From Gemmatimonadota bacterium (lineage in GTDB: Bacteria; Gemmatimonadota; Gemmatimonadetes; Gemmatimonadales; Gemmatimonadaceae): a stretch of 50,489 bases of DNA. Positions 10,401 to 18,062 of the stretch are shown here, one piece after another; the first letter of the stretch is position 1, and every line of letters begins with the position of its first letter. The notes beneath the pieces were generated by a model. That model saw nothing but the letters and a program-made list of their open reading frames with translations. It did not search any database and was not told the DNA's origin. The DNA lies in assembly GCA_031127225.1 (NCBI GenBank), contig JARIEV010000009.1, positions 1-50,489 of the forward strand. The letters are read 5' to 3'. The position numbers and the translations under genes were made by a program.

Positions 10401-10611
10401 GCAGCACGGCGCGAATCCGGCTGATCAGCTCCTGCGTGGCCTTCTCGGTGAACGTGACCACAAGAATCTGACCCAGGTGCTGCACCTTGCGCTCCAGGAG
10501 CAGCCGCAGCACGAGTCGTGTGATCGCGAACGTTTTGCCGGTGCCGGCACTCGCTTCCACGAGCGTGACGCCCGGATCGAGGGGCACGGTGAGTGCGTCG
10601 AAGGGTTTCAC
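7435..10611 (-). CDS. recB: RecBCD enzyme subunit RecB (3'-5' helicase and nuclease)
   Basis: The product has about 1058 residues. It begins with the UvrD-like motor: Walker A 'EASAGTGKT' near residues 19-27, then 'LVVTFTEKAT' and motif II 'ALIDEFQDTDP'. A second helicase half has 'TIFKAKGLQWPVVF' and 'LAYVALTRAESR'. The C-terminal nuclease domain keeps its core residues in 'GSIDLAFEHDG' and 'HVLDWKSNWLG', so both helicase and nuclease activity are expected. The GTG at 10611 overlaps the recC TGA by 4 bases (GTGA). The length is slightly below that of E. coli RecB (about 1180). The ptrA gene found between recC and recB in enterobacteria is absent. Confidence 0.93.
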   Translation of the reverse strand: MKPFDALTVPLDPGVTLVEASAGTGKTFAITRLVLRLLLERKVQHLGQILVVTFTEKATQELISRIRAVLREADRIWSDAPPPIEDGNRDLFTLRDQHASEGAAIIRAALGALDELGVSTIHGFCHRVLSESALESRVPFGGTFLEDDTEIVQRLTQDWIRRRVLPNAAAADLIAANGEDPQAWIKQLVRPYLRHPHTTIEAAPDFGAQLLQDFVRTVSTAFEQEKQARHLMGFDDLLRRLYRILQDEGPRGPLASRIRERFSVALIDEFQDTDPTQFPIFTTAFDGCPLFLIGDPKQSIFAFRNADVHAYLNAAAHIERRYTLLTNFRSTDAMVRSVTTLFRHNAQPFACPPELIGIPEVTAANRVRIPEALVADTGRALQWMWAGEAHNTSKNSIAMVRGTTLAIEAVTVEMQRLMTAGLRAGAMAVLVRTNAEAQEVKASLDGAGIPCVVGANADVFASEEAAELIRLAEAVASPRDGATVRAAMATRLWGSDACAVAETLRTDGSGVWNASLERLTRARTMWLQYGGATALTWLLNACGATARLLSLHDGERRITNVRHVLELLQEADAVSRLTPDAMLGWMAHERESVITPERREMRLESDVEAVQILTIFKAKGLQWPVVFCPTLWRTKSFAPKALGVPYSLTPLDNGMVLDFGSPRQAERDEQKAREQLGEDLRLAYVALTRAESRCYVTWGNFADAAASSLGWLLQGGGERVEREAIEALIAANADSMSIADVVLDAPPAPDLPAITPPARRTPRSFTPAPGQLAVWRRSSFTMLTRNISHVDSRDVDDLLQPDEARRTAATVPGFRGVPAGADIGNVVHGLFEHADFTTPDTTTEADVQRALQEYGVQVPSTGRWTPAHIREMIGTVVRAEIPGAGFALSAVPRAATLREWRFSMPVRDFSVAAVASALAMHGSPHAKAYAPLLQRLRDDQFRGYLTGSIDLAFEHDGRWHVLDWKSNWLGADNADYAPDALGHAMHAAHYTLQYHVYLVALHRHLRARQPGYDPARHWGQVTYAFLRGIGTAPVDGWFTDTPSPTLLQALDHAFGGAA

Positions 10612-13600
10612 AGGCCAGCCCCCGCCACCATCGGCGGCGACCATGCCGCGCCGAACAGCAGGACCGTGAGCCGCTCGAACTCCTCGCGGTGGGTGTCGAA
10701 CGCCAGCGCGTCACGGAAGCAGAGCTGAAGATACGGATCCCCTTCGTCGCTAGCGCCGCCGAAGTGGCTGCCGATGAATGCCCCGGCCGCCTTGTCGAGC
10801 GCGACCTGCACCTTGGCCCGCGACTTGGGATTCTGCGCGATTCTGGCGTTGTGCACCATCGACACCCGATAGGCCTCCGCGGCGTTCGGATAGAACGGCA
10901 GCGGGGCGCGACGCGCCGCGCGCATGACGTCGATCCAGTCGCTCAGGATCGGCGTGGCGTTCGGCACCTCGATCAGGGTCTCGATCACGGCCTCCTCCTT
11001 CTTGCTGTCCGGGTAGGTGAGCACGGTCACACCCGGCACGACGGCTCCCTGCTGTCTGGCCGCACACATCACGACATGCTCGACCCAGGCCACAATGCGA
11101 TGCTTGGCGCTGAGGCTGCCGGCGCGCGCGACGAAGCGTTGGTGGCCGATGATGCCCTCCACCGCGCCGGCGACAGACCAGTCAGGGCCGACCACGGTGA
11201 TGGCCGCACTCGCACGCGTACCGGCGGGGAGTGCCTCGATCACGGGGCGCGTTTCCTCGGCGACGCGCGCAAACCACGACGCGCCAAGCCGCCCCGGCGG
11301 CAAGGTGCCGGCCGCCACCAGCTGATGCTGGATGCCTGCCACGTCCGGACGGTTGGTCAGCACCGCGCGCAGGAGGTCGGCGCGCACACCACCGCGCCGG
11401 ATTGGTGCGAGCCAGTGGAGTTCGCTGTCGGCGCGGTCGGTGGCATCCGCAGCGGGCAGTCGCAGCCGCAGTACCTGCTCGCAGAACCACTGCGACGGGT
11501 TGCTCCAGAAACCGGTGAGCTGACGCAGCGAGATCTCCGCCGCCTGATCGACCATGAGGTCCGGGAGCGCGCCTACGACGAACGGAAAACCCGGCGCCGC
11601 GGCAGCAGAGGCCGTGCCCGCCAGCGGCGAGAAGGTCGTCAGCGACGGCTCGTCGGGGCTCACATAGCGTTCACTGAACGCCTGCAGGGGATGGCGCACT
11701 AGCAGGTGGGCGCGCGCCCCACCATTGCTGCGGCGGTCGAGATGATCGAGCAGCTCGTCGATCACAATCGAGGGTGCACGCACAGCGTTGTCGCGCGGGT
11801 CGTTGCCACTGTAGGTGAGCACGAGGCGCGACTCGGCGGCCATCAGCAGATCGAGAAAGAGCTGCCGATCGTCGTCGCGCAGGTTGCGGTCGCCCTCACG
11901 CACCGTGCAGGAGAGGAGATCGAACGCGGGACGGCGATCACGTCGCGGAAACGCCGCATCGTCGAGGCCGGCCACGGCGATCACTTTGAACGGCACGCTG
12001 CGCATCGGCTTCAGTGCCGCCACCGTCAGACTGCCGTTCAGAAAACCGGAGCCGAGGCTGTCATCGTCGAGTTCCTGCACCAGCCAGTCGCGCACCACGC
12101 TGAACGGGACCGGCCCGTCATACGCGGCGTGGCCGGCGGTGGTGGACAGCGCGTGGACCACCCCGCGCACCGTGTGCAGCCCCGCCCGTTCGTCGGCGGA
12201 GGTGGGACGCACCATGGCGTCAAGAAACGCCGACAGCTCGGCGGTCCACGCGGCGATGGGGCGCGGCTGGCGCCAGTCATGCAGCGTGCGAGCGAGCCGG
12301 TCGATCCACAGCGAGAGGGCGGCCAGCGCCGCCGGATCGCCCATCGTGTCACCGGCATGCGGGATCAGGCCCAGCACATCTCCGGAGACGTGACCGGCCA
12401 TCTGTCCGAGCAGCAACCGATCCAGACCGGTGCGCCAAGTGGGCATATCAGTCACCGGCACGCCCAGGCGTTCGATGGTCTCGTCGTCGTATCCCCAGCG
12501 CACGTTGGCTGCGTGGGTTGTGCGCGCGAGCGACTCCACCTGCGCGTCGTCCAACTGCGCCGCCGTGTGAACGGCGGGGTGCTCAAGCACACCGAACACC
12601 TCGGTGTGCGTGAGACGTCCCCCCTCGAGCGCCAGCAGTTGCAGCACGGCCGTGGCCACCGACTCTTCCCGACGGCGACGGTCGGCGACGGCGAAGGGGA
12701 GGTGCACCGATCCGTCATTCGCCCGGAACACCGTCTGGACGAGCGGCGCCCATTCGCTGATATCGGGCACCAACAGCAGTACGTCATGCAGCCTGAGCGT
12801 CGGGTCGGCCATGAGCGCCTCGGCGATCTGATCGCGGATCACTTCGAGCTCGCGCAGCTTGCCGTGCGCGGCATGCACGCGCAGCGAGGCGTCACCGGGG
12901 GGAAGCGTCAGCGTGTGCGTGCCGGTACCAGTGCCCGTACCGGACAGCTCCTGCTGCAGCTGGGCGAGTACGGTGTCGTCACGCCCGATCGACCTATCGT
13001 GTAACGGCACGATGATCGCGCCCTGCGCGGCGAGCAGTCGCTGCAGCACCTGTCCCTGCCCGCCGAAGGCCGCGGCGAGCGGATGCCGCGGTCCGTCGGT
13101 CGTGGTGGGTAACGGCAGCAGGGCGGCGTACACCGTGACCTCGGTGTGCCGTGCCACAGCCGCCAGCAGCTCGATCACGCGCGGCGGCAGCGAGCTGATC
13201 CCGAACACCGACACGCGCGATGGCAGCGACAGCGTCCCCGGCGCCGCAGCGTTGATGTGCGCCAGCAGCTGCGTGAGCCGGCGCGCTCCATGCACGGCGC
13301 CATTCGCGCAAAGGTCACGCCACAGCGCGGCCTGCCAGATCTCGTGCGGCGCATCGAGGCACGGCTCGCCCCGCTCCCACGCCTCCAGCAGATCGTGCCG
13401 GAACAGCTGATAGTCGTCAAACCGCGCGGCCACGCGGGAGGCCAGGCCGAATCGCATGCGGTCGTCGCCGTGTTGCAGATAGCGCGACAGCGCGGCGTAG
13501 CGGGGATCGCGGAGATCTATTCCGCGCAGCAGCGCATCGAGGCGCCACGTCATCGTCTCGCGCGAGAACGCGTCGCCCTCATTTTCCGGCATCCCCAGCG

Positions 13601-13832
13601 CGGCCGCCATCGTCTGCACGAAGCGCGCGGGAAACGGCGACTCCACCGAGCCCGCGCATCCCAGCGCATCGGCGAGCGCCAGCGTGAGCCACTGCCGCAT
13701 CCCCTGGCTCTGCACGACGATGATCTCGCTGTCGCGCGGCGGCAGTGGGGCGGCCTGCAGTCGCGCCACGAGGTGATCGCGCAGCACCCCCAGTCGTGGG
13801 GCGATGTACACATTCATCGGTGGGATTCTCAT
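10608..13832 (-). CDS. recC: RecBCD enzyme subunit RecC
   Basis: The 1074-residue product matches RecC, the scaffold of RecBCD that splits the duplex and reads Chi. Typical segments are 'VVQSQGMRQWL' near residue 40, 'ESPFPARFV' near 63, 'VFGISSLPPRVIELL' in the inactive helicase part, and the C-terminal domain that looks like a degenerate RecB-type nuclease. It is the first gene of the recCBD-rmuC operon. The ATG at 13832 has no clear ribosome-binding site, and a second ATG at 13817 is possible. A perfect 10-bp inverted repeat lies 25-56 bases upstream of the start. Identity is supported by both sequence and order. Confidence 0.92.
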   Translation of the reverse strand: MRIPPMNVYIAPRLGVLRDHLVARLQAAPLPPRDSEIIVVQSQGMRQWLTLALADALGCAGSVESPFPARFVQTMAAALGMPENEGDAFSRETMTWRLDALLRGIDLRDPRYAALSRYLQHGDDRMRFGLASRVAARFDDYQLFRHDLLEAWERGEPCLDAPHEIWQAALWRDLCANGAVHGARRLTQLLAHINAAAPGTLSLPSRVSVFGISSLPPRVIELLAAVARHTEVTVYAALLPLPTTTDGPRHPLAAAFGGQGQVLQRLLAAQGAIIVPLHDRSIGRDDTVLAQLQQELSGTGTGTGTHTLTLPPGDASLRVHAAHGKLRELEVIRDQIAEALMADPTLRLHDVLLLVPDISEWAPLVQTVFRANDGSVHLPFAVADRRRREESVATAVLQLLALEGGRLTHTEVFGVLEHPAVHTAAQLDDAQVESLARTTHAANVRWGYDDETIERLGVPVTDMPTWRTGLDRLLLGQMAGHVSGDVLGLIPHAGDTMGDPAALAALSLWIDRLARTLHDWRQPRPIAAWTAELSAFLDAMVRPTSADERAGLHTVRGVVHALSTTAGHAAYDGPVPFSVVRDWLVQELDDDSLGSGFLNGSLTVAALKPMRSVPFKVIAVAGLDDAAFPRRDRRPAFDLLSCTVREGDRNLRDDDRQLFLDLLMAAESRLVLTYSGNDPRDNAVRAPSIVIDELLDHLDRRSNGGARAHLLVRHPLQAFSERYVSPDEPSLTTFSPLAGTASAAAAPGFPFVVGALPDLMVDQAAEISLRQLTGFWSNPSQWFCEQVLRLRLPAADATDRADSELHWLAPIRRGGVRADLLRAVLTNRPDVAGIQHQLVAAGTLPPGRLGASWFARVAEETRPVIEALPAGTRASAAITVVGPDWSVAGAVEGIIGHQRFVARAGSLSAKHRIVAWVEHVVMCAARQQGAVVPGVTVLTYPDSKKEEAVIETLIEVPNATPILSDWIDVMRAARRAPLPFYPNAAEAYRVSMVHNARIAQNPKSRAKVQVALDKAAGAFIGSHFGGASDEGDPYLQLCFRDALAFDTHREEFERLTVLLFGAAWSPPMVAGAGL

Positions 13833-13856
13833 GCGAGGGAGACTCGCGGACGTCCC

Positions 13857-13888
13857 GGAGTCATGTCGGCATGCACCAACATGACTCC
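13857..13888 (-). promoter_or_regulatory. Perfect inverted repeat just upstream of recC
   Basis: GGAGTCATGT (13857-13866) and ACATGACTCC (13879-13888) are perfect complements around a 12-base spacer. They lie 25-56 bases before the recC start, where an operator or a 5'-leader hairpin could act. It could also be the distal terminator of the upstream amidohydrolase gene, although no T-tract follows on the minus strand. Confidence 0.45.
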
Positions 13889-13913
13889 AGGATCGTCAGG
13901 GGGTCTGACAATG

Positions 13914-13931
13914 CCCTGCCGGCGGGCAGGG
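13914..13931 (-). terminator. Hairpin directly after the amidohydrolase stop codon
   Basis: CCCTGCC (13914-13920) pairs with GGCAGGG (13925-13931) around a 4-base loop, starting one base beyond the stop codon on the minus strand. The stem is GC-rich, but no U-run follows, so it may attenuate or stabilise the 3' end rather than fully terminate. Confidence 0.45.
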
Positions 13932-13932
13932 T

Positions 13933-16900
13933 TTACTTCGAACCCGCCTTTGTGGTCGGCGCGATCGGACGGTTCGGCACCACCGGGCCGTCCTTCTTCG
14001 TGGGATACAGCTCGGCCAGCGTGTTGCCGTCATACAGGCGGCCGTTCTTCATCACGGACGCAATCCGGCTGGTGTTGCGCAGATCAGCGAGCGGATCGGC
14101 GTCGAGCACCACGAGATCGGCCAGCTTCCCCACTTCGAGCGACCCGACGTCGCCCTGCAGCCCGATCGCCTGTGCGCCGATCAGGGTGGCCACCCGAAGC
14201 GCTTCGTGCGGCGTCATGCCACCCGACGCCATGAGCCACAGCTCCCAGTGGTATCCCAGCCCCTGCAGCTGACCGTGGCTTCCGATGCCCAGACGGCCGC
14301 CGGCGCGCAGAATCTTCGTGGCGTCCGCCGCGAGCTGCGGGAAGATGTACTCCTCGTCGCGGAACCAGCCGCCGGCCGTGCCGCCGCCCGGCATCGAGGC
14401 CATCCGGCGGCGCGTCTTGAGCGCGAGCTCCTCGTAGGCGGTGAACCGCTGCAGCTTGGGATCGGCGTACGGGTTTTCCTTCGTGTAGAAGTAATTCTCG
14501 CCCCACGGACCGCCGTAGTTCACGAGCAGCGTGGGGGTGTAGGCGCGGTTGGACCACGCCATGAAGCTGGTGACGTCACGGCCCAACGGCACGATACCCA
14601 TGGAGTGCTCGAGCCCGGGAGACCCGGCGAAAGTCTCGGTGAGATTGAGCTTCACGTCGAGTGACCCTTCGGTGGTCGGCATCAGCTGCTGTTCGCGCGC
14701 GGCCTTGATGATCCACTGCCGCGTCTGCCGCACGCCGGCCACGTACATCTTGATGGTCTTGGTGTCGTAGTACGCGCTATAGCGCTTGAGGATATTGCGC
14801 GCGTGCTCCTGGTCGCGGATGTCGTCGGTGTTGAAGACGCCGGGGCCAGTGGAGTAGATGCGCGGTCCGATCGCCTGTCCGGCGTCCACCATATCCTGAT
14901 ATGTAAGCACATCGGTGGTCGCCGTCTGCGGATCGCGCGTCGTGGTGACCCCGTACGCGAGATTAGCGAGATAGGCCCACGGCTGCGCTTCGTGAATGGT
15001 GCCACGCTCGGCGCGCAGGTGCGCGTGCGTGTCCACAAAGCCCGGCATGACCGTCTTGCCGGCGAGATCCATCTCGGTGGCACCGGCGGGTGCGGTGACC
15101 GTCCCCGACGCGCCGATGGCGGTGATGCGATTGTTGGTGACCACGATATCGCCGCGCGTGATTACCTCGTCGCCCTTCATGGTGATGAGGCGTGCATTGC
15201 GCAGCACCACGGTGCCGCGCGGGATGTCACGGGCGGCCTGCATGCGCACGCGCGACTCGGCGGGGGCGTACGGCCGCGGGCGGAGGCTGTCGGCCACGGT
15301 GGAGTCGCGACGCGATGCCACGAGGGCGGCGTCGCGCGCAGCGGCCGAGTCGAGATCGAACACCACGTGCGCGTTGCCGATCGACCAGTGCACGCGACGG
15401 CCGTTGGCCGACCACGCAGGGAACTGGCCGCCGATATCGGTGAGCTTCCGGACCGGCACGGCCGCGCTGTTGGGATCGGCCACGCTCACCGACGGCTGCG
15501 TCCCGCGCGGCGGCACGACCACGGTGTAGAAATCCGCGTTGATCTGCGCCAGCGCCACGTCACCACTCGGCGACATCATGGTGAGGGTGGCCGGCGGGCC
15601 CGGGGAGCCGGGCTCCTCGGGATTGTTCAGCCGCTGCAGGAGCAGTTCCGACGCATTCACGTCATGATCGTCCACCGCGCCGCCCACGGCGGGGCCGGTC
15701 ACGCGCAGATGCCGCTGTTCGTCGCTGCCATCCCAGCGGATCGACACGAGTCCATTGGCGGACGAGGACAGATAGATACGCGTGGTGTCGCGCGCGAAGT
15801 GGGGCTTGCTGCGACCGGCGGCGCGGGCGATCACCGTGGCGGGGCTGCCATCGGCGGCGGCCGGCGTGGCCGGATACCACACCAGATCGGTGGGTGCCGT
15901 GACGCCGGTTTGATCACGACGACCCTGCGCTGCCGTCTGCGTGAGCACGAGCCGCGCCCCATTCGGCGACCACACCGGCTGACGCAGCGTACCGGGGACC
16001 TTGCTGAGCAGCACGGGCGCGGCGGCACGCGGCGCGACGGCCGCCTTGTACAGCCGGCCACCGTCGGCGGACCACGTGACCCACGCCAGCGACTTGCCGT
16101 CGGGGGACCACGCCGGCTCCGATTCGATCGTGTTCAGCGTGGAGACGCGGCGCGGTGTCCCGCCCGGATAGTCCATCACGTACAGCTTCTCGAGCGAAAT
16201 GAACGCCAGCTGCTTGCCGTCGGGCGACGGGACCGCGTCACGGATCTGCCGCACCGTGAACTGCGTGCTATCGGAGATCGGGTACGTGAACGCCAGCTCC
16301 GGTCCGGCCTCGAGCGAAGCCTGCACGCGGAACGGAATTTCTGTTTGCCCGCTGCCGTCGATCGCCACACGCCAGATCTTGTTGGCGTAGCTCGCCACGA
16401 GCTCCTTCGAATCCGGGGTGAAGCTCATCCCCGGCAGTGCGTCCATCGGCGCCCGCGACTCCATTTCGTCGCGCTGCGTGGGGTACGCCAGCCACCGTTC
16501 TTCACCGGTGGCGAGTTCGCGCACGCGCAACCCGGTCTTGTCCTCGTAGCGCGAGCCGTACACCAGCCATTTGCCGTCGGGGCTGAGCGTGGGGCGCACC
16601 GCCGAGCCGTAGCGCGACGACTGCGCGTCACGCTCGCCGGTTTCACGGTTGTAGGCATAGATCTGGTACTGCGGGAACTGCGCGTTGTAGTTCCACGCGC
16701 CGGTGCGCTGCGTGTACCAGATGAACCGGCCGTCGGCACTGAACGCCGCGCCGGCCTGCTGCACCGCCGTACCCGGCGCCGCGTTGGCGGGCGCCGTGTA
16801 CAACGACATGCCATTGCCGCCATCGGCGTGATACATCCACAGGGTGGGCAGCCCACCGCGGAATCCGCCCTTGCTGGCCACGATGTACTTCCCGTCGGGC

Positions 16901-17349
16901 GACCACTCGGCCGACAGGTACACATTCGCCTTGCCGCGCGTGATGGCCTTCACGGCCTTCGTGGCGAGGTCCACCACGTGCACGTTGTCGGAGCCTTCCC
17001 GATCGGAGATGAACACGATCGACTTGCCGTCGGGGCTGAACCGCGGCTGCGCGTCGTAGGCCATGCCACTGGTGATGCGTGTGGCGTCCCCGCCGGCGAA
17101 GGGCATCGTGTACAGATCGCCGAGCATGTCGAAGGCGATCGTGGTGCCGTCGGGGCTCACGTCGAGCGACAGCCACGTGCCTTCACGGGTGTCGAGCGCG
17201 AACGTGCGGCCGGCTTCCAGCGGCAGCGGCTTTTCGGGCGGGCGCGCACCGGCACGGGCGGCAGCGCCCTGCCCCTGCGCGGTGAACGGCATGGTGGTGG
17301 CGATCGCAGCGGCGAACAGGGCGGCACATCGCCAGGACAGACGGGACAT
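13933..17349 (-). CDS. Secreted TolB-propeller/amidohydrolase fusion protein
   Basis: The 1138-residue protein starts with a signal peptide (about residues 1-26, ending near 'TAQG'). About 700 residues of WD40/TolB-like beta-propeller follow, with many 'SPDGK' blades. The C-terminal third is a metal-dependent amidohydrolase: 'MPGFVDTHAHL' near 767, with the HxH pair near 774-776, later 'GLEHSMGI' and 'GIGSHGQLQGLG', and a closing 'GKLADLVVLDADPL'. Such proteins are imidazolonepropionase/prolidase-like enzymes acting outside the cytoplasm; the substrate is unknown. A strong GGAGG lies 6 bases before the ATG. It follows the EVE gene by only 30 bases, so they are probably co-transcribed. The length and domain order match a known architecture. 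Confidence 0.88.
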   Translation of the reverse strand: MSRLSWRCAALFAAAIATTMPFTAQGQGAAARAGARPPEKPLPLEAGRTFALDTREGTWLSLDVSPDGTTIAFDMLGDLYTMPFAGGDATRITSGMAYDAQPRFSPDGKSIVFISDREGSDNVHVVDLATKAVKAITRGKANVYLSAEWSPDGKYIVASKGGFRGGLPTLWMYHADGGNGMSLYTAPANAAPGTAVQQAGAAFSADGRFIWYTQRTGAWNYNAQFPQYQIYAYNRETGERDAQSSRYGSAVRPTLSPDGKWLVYGSRYEDKTGLRVRELATGEERWLAYPTQRDEMESRAPMDALPGMSFTPDSKELVASYANKIWRVAIDGSGQTEIPFRVQASLEAGPELAFTYPISDSTQFTVRQIRDAVPSPDGKQLAFISLEKLYVMDYPGGTPRRVSTLNTIESEPAWSPDGKSLAWVTWSADGGRLYKAAVAPRAAAPVLLSKVPGTLRQPVWSPNGARLVLTQTAAQGRRDQTGVTAPTDLVWYPATPAAADGSPATVIARAAGRSKPHFARDTTRIYLSSSANGLVSIRWDGSDEQRHLRVTGPAVGGAVDDHDVNASELLLQRLNNPEEPGSPGPPATLTMMSPSGDVALAQINADFYTVVVPPRGTQPSVSVADPNSAAVPVRKLTDIGGQFPAWSANGRRVHWSIGNAHVVFDLDSAAARDAALVASRRDSTVADSLRPRPYAPAESRVRMQAARDIPRGTVVLRNARLITMKGDEVITRGDIVVTNNRITAIGASGTVTAPAGATEMDLAGKTVMPGFVDTHAHLRAERGTIHEAQPWAYLANLAYGVTTTRDPQTATTDVLTYQDMVDAGQAIGPRIYSTGPGVFNTDDIRDQEHARNILKRYSAYYDTKTIKMYVAGVRQTRQWIIKAAREQQLMPTTEGSLDVKLNLTETFAGSPGLEHSMGIVPLGRDVTSFMAWSNRAYTPTLLVNYGGPWGENYFYTKENPYADPKLQRFTAYEELALKTRRRMASMPGGGTAGGWFRDEEYIFPQLAADATKILRAGGRLGIGSHGQLQGLGYHWELWLMASGGMTPHEALRVATLIGAQAIGLQGDVGSLEVGKLADLVVLDADPLADLRNTSRIASVMKNGRLYDGNTLAELYPTKKDGPVVPNRPIAPTTKAGSK

Positions 17350-17379
17350 CAGGAGCCTCCGGGGCGGGGGAAATGCGTA

Positions 17380-18009
17380 CTACAAACGTCCTTCGCTCAT
17401 GGCAATCACCGTGTCCCACTCGTTCGGCTGCACGGGGACCACGGAGAGTCGACCCACTTTGACCAGCGCCATCTCACTCAGCGCCGCGCTGTTCTTGATC
17501 TCGGGGAGGGCGACGGGGCTCTTGAGCTTCTGCACCGCCTTCACGTCGACCATGAACCAGGTGGGCGTGTCGGCGTTCGACGCCGCGTCGTAGTAGTCAT
17601 GCGCCGGATCGAGCGCCGTGGGATCGGGATAGCCTTCGCGCACCACTTCGCAGATGCCCACGATGGCCGACGGATCGGCGTTCGAGTGGTAGTAGAAGGC
17701 GAGATCGCCTTTCTTCATGCCGTCGCGCAGGAAATTGCGGGCGCTCGAGTTGCGCACACTGTCCCAGCAGGTCGTCTGCTTGGGCGCGGCGAGCAGATCG
17801 TCGAACGAGAAGACATCGGGCTCGCTCTTGATCAGCCAATACCGCTGCTCCCCCGGCGCGCGCGCGGAGAACGCGGCAGCCCAGGCGCCTTTCTCGTAGG
17901 GCATCGACTTGGGGGCGGCTTTCTTGGCGGGTGCCTTGGGGGCGGGTGCCTTCGTGGCGGGTGCCTTCTCGGCTGCTGCTTTCTTCGCGGCGGACTTCTT
18001 TGCGGGCAT
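17380..18009 (-). CDS. EVE-domain protein with lysine/alanine-rich N-terminal tail
   Basis: The 209-residue protein carries a C-terminal EVE domain, a PUA/YTH-like fold that reads modified bases. Marker segments are 'RYWLIKSEPDVFSFDDL', 'WDSVRNSSARNFL' and 'VGICEVVREGYPDPTA', as in THYN1-type proteins. The first 35 or so residues are a low-complexity tail of AKKA, APK and ATK units resembling histone H1 or HupB-type DNA-binding tails, which is not part of the usual EVE protein. I chose the ATG at 18009, directly before the tail; a start at 18033 would add eight residues. It lies between the FAD oxidoreductase and the amidohydrolase on the same strand. Confidence 0.85.
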   Translation of the reverse strand: MPAKKSAAKKAAAEKAPATKAPAPKAPAKKAAPKSMPYEKGAWAAAFSARAPGEQRYWLIKSEPDVFSFDDLLAAPKQTTCWDSVRNSSARNFLRDGMKKGDLAFYYHSNADPSAIVGICEVVREGYPDPTALDPAHDYYDAASNADTPTWFMVDVKAVQKLKSPVALPEIKNSAALSEMALVKVGRLSVVPVQPNEWDTVIAMSEGRL

Positions 18010-18062
18010 GGAGACCACGGTGAGGGCTGGCAACTGCTACTGCAAGAGCGGGAACACGGATT

